A program made the translations under genes and the position numbers. From Leptospira stimsonii (GTDB taxonomy: Bacteria; Spirochaetota; Leptospiria; Leptospirales; Leptospiraceae), in contig NZ_QHCT01000001.1 of NCBI RefSeq assembly GCF_003545885.1, positions 930,001 through 994,000 of the forward strand: a DNA stretch of 64,000 bases, given 5' to 3'. This document shows positions 22,699 to 31,592 of the stretch, piece by piece; positions within the stretch are counted from its first letter, which is position 1; the number at the start of each line of letters is the position of its first letter. The notes below the pieces were generated by a model, which was not told where the DNA came from, searched no databases, and saw only the letters and a program-made list of their open reading frames with translations.

Positions 22699-23440
22699 CG
22701 TGAAAAATAATTCCTAATGTGTGGCGTTCTCCGGAATAAACTTCGCTCACTCCGTGTTTCATAACGGCACGATAAAACCTTTTTTTACCTTGGATCGGTC
22801 TGAAGTTCGTCGTAAAGAGAATCATATCGCCTTGTTTCGGTTTGAGAACGATCGCTTTCGATTGACTTCTCGGAATCGTTTGTGTCATCACAAATTCTCC
22901 TCCTTCGTAGTCTTGATCCGGTTCGTTTAAGAAGAGAGCCGCCTGGAAAGGAAAGTAAACTTCTCCGTAAAGGTCCTGATGTAAAGTATTGAATCCTCCT
23001 TTTACGTATTTTAGAATCAATGCGGTCGGTTTTGTTTGATCGTTACTGCGACAAAATTTTTGCAAACCCGATATGTTTTTTGGATACCTTGTCTCAATTC
23101 CTAATTCGTTCATCCAAGAATTTGCGATGGGTGCCAAAAAAGGATAGATTGTCTCTCGAAGGCTTTGAACGAAATCAGGCAAAGGATAATCGAAGTATTT
23201 GTATTCTCCCGATCCGAAGCGATAACGTTCCATTGTAACCGTCTTACGATACAAGGAAGAATCCTCGTAGAGTCTGATTAGACTTTTACATTCCGATACC
23301 GAGAGTAATCTTGGGACGACTGCAAACCCATTTTTGTCGAGCTCCAGAGTAACCCGGAACCAATCGATTTTTTTTAGCTTAGAATGGATTCGAATTTTCG
23401 AATTAAATTTGCGAACGACTGATTTCTTTTTCATTCGCAT
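22685..23440 (-). CDS. 2OG-Fe(II) oxygenase (COG3826-type)
   Basis: A 251-residue non-haem iron dioxygenase. The facial triad is visible as H-x-D in TLHQDLYGEVYFPFQAALFL and a distal His in GERHTLGIIFHD; the co-substrate Arg is probably the one in GERH or before it. The stretch EGGEFVMTQTIPRSQSKAIV and the closing RHTLGIIFHDA closely match what I remember of the COG3826 oxygenases of proteobacteria. Target (protein, nucleic acid or small molecule) is unknown. ATG at 23440 (or 23434) has no clear ribosome site. First gene of an operon with the Ada-type protein. Confidence 0.88.
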   Translation of the reverse strand: MRMKKKSVVRKFNSKIRIHSKLKKIDWFRVTLELDKNGFAVVPRLLSVSECKSLIRLYEDSSLYRKTVTMERYRFGSGEYKYFDYPLPDFVQSLRETIYPFLAPIANSWMNELGIETRYPKNISGLQKFCRSNDQTKPTALILKYVKGGFNTLHQDLYGEVYFPFQAALFLNEPDQDYEGGEFVMTQTIPRSQSKAIVLKPKQGDMILFTTNFRPIQGKKRFYRAVMKHGVSEVYSGERHTLGIIFHDATN

Positions 23441-23594
23441 ATTTTATCTTACCGATTGTATTTCAAAAACCCGATTCTTGCGAACTGCGCCTTTAAAAAT
23501 TCCGCAAGTCCGGATTTAAATCATTCGTGTCGGATCGAAATGAAGAAGGGAATCTTTTTCAAAAAATAAAGATTTTTCGGTTGATAAAAATAAC

Positions 23595-23614
23595 ATATCG
23601 TTAATTTTGGATAT
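23595..23614. promoter_or_regulatory. ArsR operator 1 (upstream of arsR-type gene)
   Basis: ATATC-N10-GATAT with spacer GTTAATTTTG lies directly before the ArsR-family gene. The same spaced repeat with nearly the same spacer recurs at 23933 before the fatty-acid hydroxylase gene, 338 bases on. Confidence 0.65.
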
Positions 23615-23620
23615 ATAAAT

Positions 23621-23917
23621 ATGAAGAAAACTCAAGGGTTGGATTCCGAAGTGCAGGAATTTTTATCCGCCTTAGCCAGCGAGACTCGTCAAAATCTGCT
23701 CCTATCCTTTACGGATGGTAAAGAGAAAACAGTCGGCGAATTGGTTGAGATTTCAGGATTAGGGCAGTCAACGATTTCCACGCACTTGAATCAGCTAAAA
23801 AAAGGCGGAATTTTGCTTAGACGGAAATTGGGAAAGGAAGTCTACTATAAGCCGAATAGGGAAAAAATTCTGGAACATTTGTCAAAGTTAAACGGTTATC
23901 TGCGCGGGTGCTGTTGA
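23621..23917 (+). CDS. ArsR/SmtB-family regulator
   Basis: A 98-residue winged-helix repressor: ALASETRQNLLLSFTDGKEK (helix 2-3), TVGELVEISGLGQSTISTHL (recognition helices) and the wing GGILLRRKLGKEVYYK. The classical metal-binding ELCVC of helix 3 is absent; the only cysteines are a CC pair at the extreme C-terminus, so the signal may be redox, persulfide or something non-metal. No obvious ribosome site precedes the ATG and the operator runs to within six bases, suggesting a very short leader. It likely controls itself and the downstream hydroxylase gene through the two matching sites. Confidence 0.85.
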   Translation: MKKTQGLDSEVQEFLSALASETRQNLLLSFTDGKEKTVGELVEISGLGQSTISTHLNQLKKGGILLRRKLGKEVYYKPNREKILEHLSKLNGYLRGCC

Positions 23918-23932
23918 TTTTTTTATATTTAT

Positions 23933-23952
23933 ACATCGTTAAATTTAGATAT
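23933..23952. promoter_or_regulatory. ArsR operator 2 (upstream of fatty-acid hydroxylase)
   Basis: ACATC-N10-GATAT with spacer GTTAAATTTA matches operator 1 in arm spacing and most bases. It sits between the ArsR stop and the AGGAG ribosome site (23956-23960) of the next gene, giving that gene its own repressible start in addition to read-through. Confidence 0.62.
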
Positions 23953-23965
23953 TTAGGAGTATCGA

Positions 23966-24832
23966 ATGAATTTGAATCTAAAGAATGTTATGAGGCGAAT
24001 CGGGTTTCCGATTTTATTTTTTACCTTTGTTTGGATCCTCTTTCGGAATCCGGGAAATGTTTGGGTGAGTTATGGAACTATTTCGGTGATGATTTTTGCA
24101 GGTATTCTTTTGGAGAGATGGATTCCATTCGAAGAAGAATGGAATCGAAAGGATTCCGATCTTAAATCGGATTTATTTTTTTTCCTGTTTCAGCCGATCT
24201 TGGCTCCTCTTACCGGAAATGTTACCACTCTGATCACAATCGGACTTATGAGTTCATTGGGGATCGTTTCGCCTAACATAGAAAAGACGTCTTTATTCTT
24301 TCAAGTATTTCTCGGAATGTCCTTGTCCGGCTTCATTCCTTATTGGTTACATCGAATCGCGCATGTTGGAGGCGGTTTTCTTTGGAGGGCGCACGCGATT
24401 CATCATTCTCCAAAGAAGTTGTATTGGATGAACGCTTTTCGATCTCATCCGATTAACACCATCTGGAATACTGCGGGTTTATTGCTTCCGGCGGTGTTCC
24501 TCGGTCTACAAGCCGAAGCGGTGATGATCGTCGGTTTGTTAAATAATTTTGTGTCGATTTTTAATCATATGAATATCGATTTCCGTTTAGGGATTCTGAA
24601 TCGAGTCTTTAATATGGGCGAATTACATCGCTGGCATCATTCTCAAATTCCGTCGGAAGGGAATCGCAATTACAGTTCCGGCGCTCTTTCCGTTTGGGAT
24701 CAGATATTCGGTTCTTACTTCTTGCCGGATCAAAAGATCGATTCTCGATCCATCGGCTTATTTAATCCACAGAGCTATCCTTTCGGATCTTTATTCAAAG
24801 AATTTCTATTTCCGATTTGTAAATGTTCTTAG
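23966..24832 (+). CDS. Sterol desaturase/fatty-acid hydroxylase family protein
   Basis: A 288-residue di-iron membrane oxygenase of the FA_hydroxylase superfamily. The His clusters are complete: HRIAHVGGGFLWRAHAIHHS (HxxxH and HxxHH types), NHMNID, and ELHRWHHSQ. About four membrane helices come before and between them. These enzymes hydroxylate or desaturate lipids, sterols or carotenoids with O2. AGGAG is seven bases before the ATG. It follows the ArsR gene after 48 bases holding a second operator, so its expression is probably induced when that repressor is released. A strong stem-loop follows. Substrate unknown. Confidence 0.9.
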   Translation: MNLNLKNVMRRIGFPILFFTFVWILFRNPGNVWVSYGTISVMIFAGILLERWIPFEEEWNRKDSDLKSDLFFFLFQPILAPLTGNVTTLITIGLMSSLGIVSPNIEKTSLFFQVFLGMSLSGFIPYWLHRIAHVGGGFLWRAHAIHHSPKKLYWMNAFRSHPINTIWNTAGLLLPAVFLGLQAEAVMIVGLLNNFVSIFNHMNIDFRLGILNRVFNMGELHRWHHSQIPSEGNRNYSSGALSVWDQIFGSYFLPDQKIDSRSIGLFNPQSYPFGSLFKEFLFPICKCS

Positions 24833-24839
24833 GCATTCG

Positions 24840-24883
24840 CTTGAGTTAGAGGTGAGTTCGTTTTAATTAACCTTTAACTCAAG
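24840..24883 (+). terminator. Stem-loop terminator after the hydroxylase gene
   Basis: CTTGAGTTAGAGGT and ACCTTTAACTCAAG pair over 14 positions (one G-U), loop about 16 bases, followed by ATTCTTTCTT. It starts eight bases after the stop codon. Confidence 0.65.
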
Positions 24884-24958
24884 ATTCTTTCTTGAAGATA
24901 CTTGTAAAAAGGACGCAATGGATTTCAAAAGGACTGTTGTAAGGATTAACTAAGAATT

Positions 24959-25342
24959 ATGATTTCATTTTTTAAAAGAAAGTTAGACGTCATTCAAAAA
25001 ATCGGAGAAGCTTCGATCATCCCTACTATTGTGAGTGCAGGTGTTTTGCTGGCGTTCTTATTTATTCCCTTCCTAAGCGAATATTTTAAGAAGAATTCGG
25101 ATTTGGTTTTTTGGGTGATTTCTCCGTTTTTCCTGAGCGCGGGTATTTTGTTCGCCACGAAATTCGGTCTTTCGGTTATGATAACGGGAAAGGCAAAACA
25201 ATCGGTGATCCCCGGAATTTATGAACCGGAAATTCCCGGCTTTCTCGCTAGGATCTTTGGCTTTTTTTATTTCTTATTCGGAAGTTTGGCCTTACTCTTC
25301 GGTCTGATATTTCTCATTTTCTCATTCGTTCAATTGTTCTGA
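24959..25342 (+). CDS. Small membrane protein of unknown function
   Basis: A 127-residue protein with three to four hydrophobic helices (ASIIPTIVSAGVLLAFLFIP, VFWVISPFFLSAGILFATKF, and a long C-terminal one). No family recognised. No convincing ribosome site precedes the ATG at 24959. Codon use and helix layout look genuine. It stands alone ahead of a decayed region. Confidence 0.65.
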   Translation: MISFFKRKLDVIQKIGEASIIPTIVSAGVLLAFLFIPFLSEYFKKNSDLVFWVISPFFLSAGILFATKFGLSVMITGKAKQSVIPGIYEPEIPGFLARIFGFFYFLFGSLALLFGLIFLIFSFVQLF

Positions 25343-25964
25343 TGGTTTTATGAAAAGGTGGCTTCCGAATTTCCTCATCACTTTTAAGAAGCCTAAACGA
25401 ACTTGGAATTTTTTTCTACAATTTCTTTCCGTCCACGAAATGAAGTTAGGTGAAACACGATGAACTTTTCTATCCGTGATTGAAGAAGTTTCAGTGGGAA
25501 CCGATACCTCTTACTGCTTGAGTTGTCTCCATTCCAGTTTCTTTTTTATTCTTTCCCATGTCTTCGGTTTGAAAACACAATCTCGAAGGAATACAAGATC
25601 TTAGGTTGGAAGTTGGTTTATGCAATGATTCGAATACCTTTTTTTGTAAATAAAGTGATCTTTTTTCTCTTTTTCTGAAGAGAGAAATTCTTTTTTATAT
25701 CGGCGCGATTCATTATAAATACAATTGTTCTTCTTTCTTTCGTCTGGAAGAAAACGTATTTCGGATCCTCCCTGGAAGTTAGGAACGCCACTCGGAATTT
25801 GAAGTATCAGAATCCGATTCTTATTATGGAAGTTATCGAAAAGGCAAACAATCGATTCGACGATTTGATGGAGCCAAAATTTTTCTAACGAGATGCGAAT
25901 TGGGATTCGTTGATCTCGCAGTCGGGCATTGAGTTTGGACTAAACTTCGCGTTCTTATAACTGA
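25343..25964. other. Gene-poor, apparently decayed DNA
   Basis: About 620 bases without an intact frame. It leads into an AraC helix-turn-helix remnant in the same direction, so part of it may be the eroded 5' half of that gene, but I cannot trace a continuous protein through it. Confidence 0.45.
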
Positions 25965-26243
25965 GTTTATCGGATCAGCTTATACGAACTCGTGAATCTT
26001 AATCGGATGAAGGATGCGCGTAAATTTTTAATCGAGAAACCCAGAATGGGTGTTTTGGATATCGGTTTCGAAATAGGTTCTCATTCCAAGTCACAGTTCA
26101 ATTCTCATATTTTAAAAACGGCCGGTGTTTCTCCGGCGATCTTTCGTAAGAATTTCCTTCAAGAAAAGAAAATCGGAATGAACCGATTCGAACGTTCAAA
26201 CGAGCCGTTTTCTGATTCGAAGAGTTGTAAATCCTTTCGATAG
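25965..26243 (+). pseudogene. AraC-family regulator remnant (C-terminal HTH)
   Basis: The frame encodes only the second half of an AraC DNA-binding domain: ELVNLNRMKDARKFLIEKPR and then VLDIGFEIGSHSKSQFNSHI, ILKTAGVSPAIFRKN, matching the usual IG(F)-SqSyFnr-F-G-sP-yR pattern. A TGA sits at 25962 and the first HTH helices plus any sensor domain are missing or frame-shifted; a neighbouring frame just upstream reads LSLSDQLIRTRE, reminiscent of the lost helix. It has no valid start. Almost surely a decayed gene. Confidence 0.75.
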
Positions 26244-26285
26244 AAAATTCGAACGGGAATCGTTTCCCCATTTAGGATTTGTTTT

Positions 26286-26999
26286 CTAAAAAAGACTTTC
26301 CGATTTTTCCAACGAAGAGATGTCTTCGAGACAACGTTCTCCTTGGAGTCGATTCTTTCGAGAAAGGATTTGTTTGGAAACGGGATACGCTCTCATCTTT
26401 TCAGGTGGGAATGGTTGAAAGAATTTAGAAATGTCTTCTTTTCTATTCATCGTTTCGTCGAGCCATGTTTCATAACCTTCGGGTGGAAGAAGAACCGGCA
26501 TTCTTTTTTTATCATGATAGAGCGCGAAAAGATCGTTCGCCGGAGAAGTGAGGATCGAAAAAGTCTGAAGTGACTCCTTTGTTTGCGGATCGATCCAGCG
26601 AGAATAGATTCCCGCCATTCCAAACGGTTCATGGTCTTTCATTCGAATCGCATAAGGTTGTTTGTTTCCGGAGGGTCCTTGAGATTCGTAAATCGCGTCG
26701 CACGGTATGATACAGCGACTATGAAGAATGGATTCATTGAATGACTTAAGTTCGAACACGGTTTCCGATTTTGCATTGAACGTCGTAAACTCGAATGCGG
26801 CCTTTAAACTCTGAGACCAGGAAGGAACCAGCCAAAACATCGCGTCTTCTACTACGTAATCGCTTCCGTGTTTGAGTATGATCAAAGCGCCTTCGGTAAA
26901 GGATATGTTATAACGAGCGGGCACTTCGTTTATCGATTTTGCAAAGCGAAACGCGTTTGTTTGCGACCATCGAGCGGATTGGGCAAATTTGTTGCACAT
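26286..26999 (-). CDS. SOS response-associated peptidase (SRAP/HMCES, YedK-like)
   Basis: A 237-residue SRAP protein. The catalytic Cys is residue 2 (MCNKFAQ), exposed after Met removal and able to form a thiazolidine link with abasic DNA. Other family marks are RYNISFTEGALIIL, the central FTTFNAKSETVFELKSF, CIIPCDAIYES (usual CDGFYEW; the Glu is kept, the Trp is Ser) and HDKKRMPVLLPPEGYETWL with the active His. It shields abasic sites in single-stranded DNA. AAGGAG lies ten bases before the ATG. I see no TTTGN5CAAA-like SOS box upstream. Single-gene unit. Confidence 0.93.
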   Translation of the reverse strand: MCNKFAQSARWSQTNAFRFAKSINEVPARYNISFTEGALIILKHGSDYVVEDAMFWLVPSWSQSLKAAFEFTTFNAKSETVFELKSFNESILHSRCIIPCDAIYESQGPSGNKQPYAIRMKDHEPFGMAGIYSRWIDPQTKESLQTFSILTSPANDLFALYHDKKRMPVLLPPEGYETWLDETMNRKEDISKFFQPFPPEKMRAYPVSKQILSRKNRLQGERCLEDISSLEKSESLF

Positions 27000-27186
27000 G
27001 GAGATTGGACTCCTTCCAAGGAACGAAAAAGCTTTCGATTCGTCAAGATTGGAACGAGCCTCTGAATTCCCGGGTTCGCTTTAATTCTTACTTGGATTCT
27101 AAAAAAAGTCGCACGAGTCGCGTTTTTACAATCCGGATATTGCGATCTGTGCTATAAAGAATTTCTCATTCGTTGAGAGGATAAAG

Positions 27187-27615
27187 ATGAATCAAAAATT
27201 AACGTTGAAGAAAACAATTTCGATGGATGCGCCGATCTCCAAGGTTTGGAACGCGTTGATCGATCCGGAAGTGATCAAACTCTATCTCTATGGAACCCAG
27301 ACGATCTCCGATTGGAAAGTCGGAAGTCCGATCGTTTTTACCGGCGTTTGGGAGAATCAGACTTACAGAGATCACGGAACGATTTTGAAGTTTGAAAAAG
27401 AGAAAATTTTTCAGTACGACTATTGGAGCACTTTTTCGGGGATTCCGGATCTTCCGGAAAACTATTCAACGATCACGATGGAGCTGAGTGTGGACGGAAC
27501 TTCGACTATTCTCTCACTGACCCAGGAAAATTTTCCAACGGAGATGTCGTATGAACATTCGAATTCAGGTTGGAAACATTCCTTGAAAATTCTAAAAGAA
27601 TACTTGGAGAAATGA
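27187..27615 (+). CDS. SRPBCC/AHSA1-family protein
   Basis: A 142-residue START-like domain of the AHSA1 type: MDAPISKVWNALIDPEVIKL, LYGTQTISDWKVGSPIVFTG and the C-terminal helix NSGWKHSLKILKEYLEK. The fold encloses a hydrophobic pocket for lipids or other small ligands, or serves chaperone contact. GAGAGG lies before the ATG at normal distance. No partner gene in the neighbourhood. Confidence 0.88.
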   Translation: MNQKLTLKKTISMDAPISKVWNALIDPEVIKLYLYGTQTISDWKVGSPIVFTGVWENQTYRDHGTILKFEKEKIFQYDYWSTFSGIPDLPENYSTITMELSVDGTSTILSLTQENFPTEMSYEHSNSGWKHSLKILKEYLEK

Positions 27616-28136
27616 TTCCATCTTTTTTAGTTTTGTTATAGTTCCTACAAAGCAAAACATTCCTTTCACGTTTATTGGATTCGAACGTAAGATTTGCTCC
27701 AAATCAGAACCAGGATATTTTTCGTTCTATTCTTTTTCAGGAATCCTCTTTGTAGATCCTGGAAACGTGCTCTTCCGTTTTCGTTTTAGGTCGGAACTCC
27801 GTTGAATTTGCACGAAACATTTTGATCGGTTTCCGTTTGATATATTATCACTTTATAAAATGATTTTTAAGATGGATCCTCGGATCGTTAGAGAACAGAG
27901 AATTTGTCGGAGATCTTTGTCACGTTTTTTTAAACGTGTGATCCTGGCGTCTTCGCTTTTGAGTAAACAAATGTTTTCTATGGATCGAAGCGGCAGAGAT
28001 GTGGAGCGTGCGAAGCAGTCGTCTCGTAAGAGACGACCGGAGGCGTAAGCCGGAGCGCGGAACAAGCTCGGTCCTGCGATTGATAAAACGAATTTTCCTT
28101 TTAGAGATCGAGGGAGCAGGAGCCGCCCGAATCGAT
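27616..28136. other. Intergenic stretch with repeat and GUAA-capped hairpins
   Basis: No gene is seen. It holds one copy of the AGGTCGGAACTCCG repeat (27787-27800) and, near its 3' end, a structured segment at 28018-28053 described separately. Confidence 0.55.
28018..28053 (+). repeat. Tandem hairpins with GTAA loops (REP-like)
   Basis: GTCGTCTC-GTAA-GAGACGAC (28018-28037) is a perfect 8-base stem with a GTAA loop. It is followed directly by CGGAGGC-GTAA-GCCGG, a second stem with the same loop. As RNA both loops are GUAA, a GNRA tetraloop. The segment lies between convergent genes and is more GC-rich than its surroundings. Confidence 0.5.
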
Positions 28137-29603
28137 CTATGCGGAGGATTCGATCTTAGAAAGTATTTCCCGTATTTTTTCTTCGCTTCCTTTTGGGGTG
28201 AGAATCAGAAGAACATCACCTTCTTCTAATTTAGTTTTTCCTGTTGGAACGATATGCCCGTCGCCTCGATAGATCAAAGTAATCAAAGAATTTTCAGGAA
28301 AATTCAGGGAATAGACGAACTTTCCGACTACGCTCGATCCGTAGGGTACGATAAATTCTAAGAGATTGGAATCGCTCTGTTCCCGATTCTCGAATTCGAA
28401 CGGATACGAAGCCCTCTGTTCGAGAGGTGCGTCGAGTCCTAACCATTTTACGACTTTAGGTACACTCGTCCCCTGGAAGAGAAGTGAAATCAAAACGGTA
28501 AAGAATACGAGATGAAAAATTTTCTCCGATCCTTCCACTCCTTGTGCGAAAGGAAATGTCGCCAAGATAATCGGAGCCGCTCCTCGAAGCCCGATCCAAG
28601 AGACGAGAAGTTTTTCCCTTATATTGTATCCGGATCGAAAGAGCGAAATAAAAACAGCCATCGGTCTCGCGAAGAAAACAAGAAAGAGAGAGAATAGAAT
28701 TCCCGTTCCAAACAAAGGAGGTATTCGACTCGGATATACAAGCAAGCCTAACGTTAAGAACATGATGATCTGCATCAGCCATGCAATTCCATCTAAAAAT
28801 CTGAGATTACTTCGTTTGTGTACGAAGGATTGATTTCCTAACACAAGCCCCGCGATATAGACTGCTAAGAACGGGTTTCCTCCGATCAATTCCGTCGCAG
28901 AATATACGAATAAGACCGAAGCGGAAATCAAAACCGGATACAACCCTTCGTATTCGAGTTTGATTCGGTTGAGTCCTTTGAAGATCAGATATCCGAAGAC
29001 GAGCCCAGCTCCGGTTCCGATCGAAAATTGCATGAAGATATGAAGAGCCAATTCTTCCGCTTTCGGCGGGTTCGGTCCTAAGAGACTCAAAATGCTCACA
29101 GTCAAAAGTACCGCAAGAGGATCGTTGCTCCCCGATTCGAGTTCTAAAAGAGAAGTCAGTCCTTTTTTCATCCCAGTGTTTCTAGTTCGAAGAACGTTGA
29201 ATACGGCGGCCGCATCCGTGGAGGAAACAACGGCTCCCAATAAGAATCCGATGATCGGTGAAAAGCCGAGAACGTAGACGGAAAAGAAACCCATCGCCGT
29301 AGCGGTGATTAAAACTCCTAGATTTCCCAGAAGGATTCCTTTCCAGAGGACCGGTTTGATCTTTTGCCATTCCGTTTCCAATCCTCCCGAAAAGAGGATA
29401 TAGGCAAGAGCGATGGAACCGACTTGTCTCGCGAGAAGAGGATTGTCGAAATCGATTCCCCCAGGACCGTCCGAACCGGCGGCCATTCCGATCATGAGAA
29501 AGAGAAGGAGAGAAGGAAGTCCAAACTTAGAGGAAATGCGGAGGAGCCCGATACTGAGAATGATCAGTCCGGATAAAACGAGAGTCGTGATTTCAAATTC
29601 CAT
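28137..29603 (-). CDS. NhaP/CvrA-type cation:proton antiporter
   Basis: A 488-residue CPA1-type antiporter with about 12 membrane helices. The ion-site motifs are present: GAVVSSTDAAAVFNVLR and LLELESGSNDPLAVLLT (the ND pair). After the membrane part, a C-terminal RCK_C/TrkA-C domain (LEFIVPYGSSVVGKFVYSLN and the closing VLLILTPKGSEEKI) follows, as in the K+/H+ antiporter NhaP2/CvrA. It likely exports K+ or Na+ in exchange for protons, gated by the cytoplasmic domain. Start ATG at 29603. Single-gene unit. Confidence 0.92.
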   Translation of the reverse strand: MEFEITTLVLSGLIILSIGLLRISSKFGLPSLLLFLMIGMAAGSDGPGGIDFDNPLLARQVGSIALAYILFSGGLETEWQKIKPVLWKGILLGNLGVLITATAMGFFSVYVLGFSPIIGFLLGAVVSSTDAAAVFNVLRTRNTGMKKGLTSLLELESGSNDPLAVLLTVSILSLLGPNPPKAEELALHIFMQFSIGTGAGLVFGYLIFKGLNRIKLEYEGLYPVLISASVLFVYSATELIGGNPFLAVYIAGLVLGNQSFVHKRSNLRFLDGIAWLMQIIMFLTLGLLVYPSRIPPLFGTGILFSLFLVFFARPMAVFISLFRSGYNIREKLLVSWIGLRGAAPIILATFPFAQGVEGSEKIFHLVFFTVLISLLFQGTSVPKVVKWLGLDAPLEQRASYPFEFENREQSDSNLLEFIVPYGSSVVGKFVYSLNFPENSLITLIYRGDGHIVPTGKTKLEEGDVLLILTPKGSEEKIREILSKIESSA

Positions 29604-30084
29604 TCAATACCGTAAGTATAAAGATTCCATTTTATGGATTGCAGAAGAGAAAAAGAATTTTTCTCCCTTTTTTCAACGCTTCAAAAAGACACCGAAGAGG
29701 TTTTCTTGCAGATTGGTGTTTAGACCTAAGAAGTCCTTGGATCTGCGTCGTCTTTCCGTCCATTTTTCCTGAAATCTCCGAATTCGTACAAGGAATTTTC
29801 TCTGGTATTTCGATCGTTCCGAATCCAATTTTTGTCTTCGGATGTGAGATTCATTCCTTTAAACGAATCGAATCTCCCTGGATTCGATGAATTCCACTTT
29901 TACAAATTTTTACAAGTTCGGTTTTGTTTTTTGAGAGGGGAAAACTCTTCGAAAGCCGATTGTTATCATTTTATGAATTGATTTGTTTTGAATGGAAAAA
30001 GGTTCAAATTGGAATAGAATTTATTCTTACTCTTTTGGAACGTGGAATTGAATTCAAATTTTTGCATGTAGGAGATTGAATCTC
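29604..30084. other. Intergenic gap without recognised features
   Basis: About 480 AT-rich bases upstream of two divergent genes; no gene, hairpin or repeat that I can support. Promoters for both flanking genes must lie here. Confidence 0.5.
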
Positions 30085-30708
30085 ATGTATATCCCAAAAG
30101 CGTTTGAAGAAACAGATGAAAATAAATTGATCTCCTTCATTCGAGAAAACTCGTTCGGGATCCTTGTTTCTGGCGAGGATTCTTCTTTAGAGGCGAGTCA
30201 TCTCGTGTTTCACCCGGAGAAAAATGAATCGGGAAAACTTTTTCTCTTTGGACACTTCGCGCGGGCGAACACTCACTGGAAGAATATCAAAGGTCCGGTC
30301 TTGGTCGTTTTTCCGGGGGCCCATTGTTATATTTCTCCAACTTGGACCGGGGAACCACATTCCGTTCCTACATGGAATTATGCGGCCGTTCATGTATCGG
30401 GCAATTTAAGTCTTTTGGACGAAACGCAAACCCAGGAAAGAATTGCTCAGCTGGTTGCTTCTTACGAAGCCAAGCCTTCGCCGGATTGGAAGTTGGATTT
30501 CGATGATTCTTACTTTCAGAAAACGATCAAAGGCCTTTCTGCATTTCAGATCGAAGTCACAAAATTGGAAGGGAAGTTCAAGCTGAGTCAGAATAAATCG
30601 GTGGAGATTCAGACTCGAGTGGCAGAAAAGCTTGAAAAATTGCCGGATGAGAATTCCAAAACCATCGCTCGCTGGATGAGGGAGAATCTGACTCGGAAGA
30701 ATTCTTGA
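30085..30708 (+). CDS. PaiB-type FMN-binding protein
   Basis: A 207-residue FMN-binding split-barrel of the PaiB family, named for a Bacillus negative regulator of sporulation and protease genes. Conserved stretches: MYIPKAFEETDENKLISFIR, the HFARANTHWKNIKGPVLVVF strand, GAHCYISPTWTGEPHSVPTW with NYAAVHV, and the C-terminal FQIEVTKLEGKFKLSQNKS. It has no DNA-binding domain; flavin or haem binding or detoxification is likelier than direct regulation. ATG 30085 follows AGGAG by ten bases; a TTG nine bases earlier overlaps it. Confidence 0.92.
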   Translation: MYIPKAFEETDENKLISFIRENSFGILVSGEDSSLEASHLVFHPEKNESGKLFLFGHFARANTHWKNIKGPVLVVFPGAHCYISPTWTGEPHSVPTWNYAAVHVSGNLSLLDETQTQERIAQLVASYEAKPSPDWKLDFDDSYFQKTIKGLSAFQIEVTKLEGKFKLSQNKSVEIQTRVAEKLEKLPDENSKTIARWMRENLTRKNS

Positions 30709-31052
30709 AAAAGAAAATCTCTGCCGGTGCGAAAGGTAAACGAAGAGTTTTATTGAGTTGGGATTGTGGATCCTAAAAATTAAAATTTTTCGATCGTTCT
30801 CTGATTTCAATCGAAGGTCTTGCTCCGAAAAAGGTCCGATGAATTCAAAGAATGCGTGGAGACACGCGATTCTACCTTGTTTAGAAAAGATACGTTTTTT
30901 ATCGCACCTGATCTTTCTAAAAAAATCGATTTATATGGAACGATTCTAAATTTTAAAAATTTTTCGATCTATCCAGCTCTGAAAACAAAATAATTTTTCG
31001 AATCTGAACGTTTTTCCGCTTTGTCTTCGGGGCTTTCGGAACCGTTTTCGGT
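30709..31052. other. Intergenic gap without recognised features
   Basis: About 340 AT-rich bases; an AAAAATT-AA-AATTTTT near-palindrome at 30775-30790 is too AT-rich to call a terminator with confidence. Confidence 0.45.
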
Positions 31053-31592
31053 ATGGGAATCTTATTGTTGAATTCCGATCAGGAGCTCTGTTCCAGACTT
31101 CAGAAACCTCAGTGTGAAGTTGTGACTCTTCTTATTTCCAAGCGGACCTTGTTACAATATAAAGAAGAAGAGCGAAAAAAATTGCCAAAGAGAATTCCGA
31201 ATCTGCTTCGGATCTATGGGAAGTATCTCACCTCCGCGAAACGTTTAGGAAAGGAAGCCGGTACGACTTCTTATCAACCGAGCGTTGGTCGGGGAAATAT
31301 GGTGAGGATAAACGTTCGTTTGGATACTGGAAGTTGGGTTTTGCTTGGAACTCTGGCGCAGGCGCATGGGGTGTCTCGTTGTTTTTTATTCAATTATCTT
31401 CTTTGGTTGGATGAAGTTGGAGTCGGGAGTTCTATCGTGAGAACGATGAATGAGGGAGGTCCCACCTTTCATACGGACTACAGATATATCCTCCACCTCG
31501 ACATCTTAAGCAATTGTATCGTTCGAAGACTGGAATGCCACCCGGAACACACTTTTTATGTTCTGGACCCTCGCGATTGGTATGATTTCTAA
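31053..31592 (+). CDS. DUF1564-family protein
   Basis: A 179-residue protein of the DUF1564 family, which as far as I know is confined to Leptospira and expanded there into many copies. Diagnostic stretches are [57 protein letters not shown] and the end [12 protein letters not shown]. No enzymatic motif. The middle part could be a ribbon-helix-helix or HTH-like fold, but that is a guess. No clear ribosome site; flanked by gene-poor gaps on both sides, as is common for this family. Confidence 0.88.
   Translation: MGILLLNSDQELCSRLQKPQCEVVTLLISKRTLLQYKEEERKKLPKRIPNLLRIYGKYLTSAKRLGKEAGTTSYQPSVGRGNMVRINVRLDTGSWVLLGTLAQAHGVSRCFLFNYLLWLDEVGVGSSIVRTMNEGGPTFHTDYRYILHLDILSNCIVRRLECHPEHTFYVLDPRDWYDF

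Noticed and set aside
29092..29772. Forward frames opposite the antiporter gene
   Set aside because: Shadows of the well-conserved reverse-strand antiporter and its leader.
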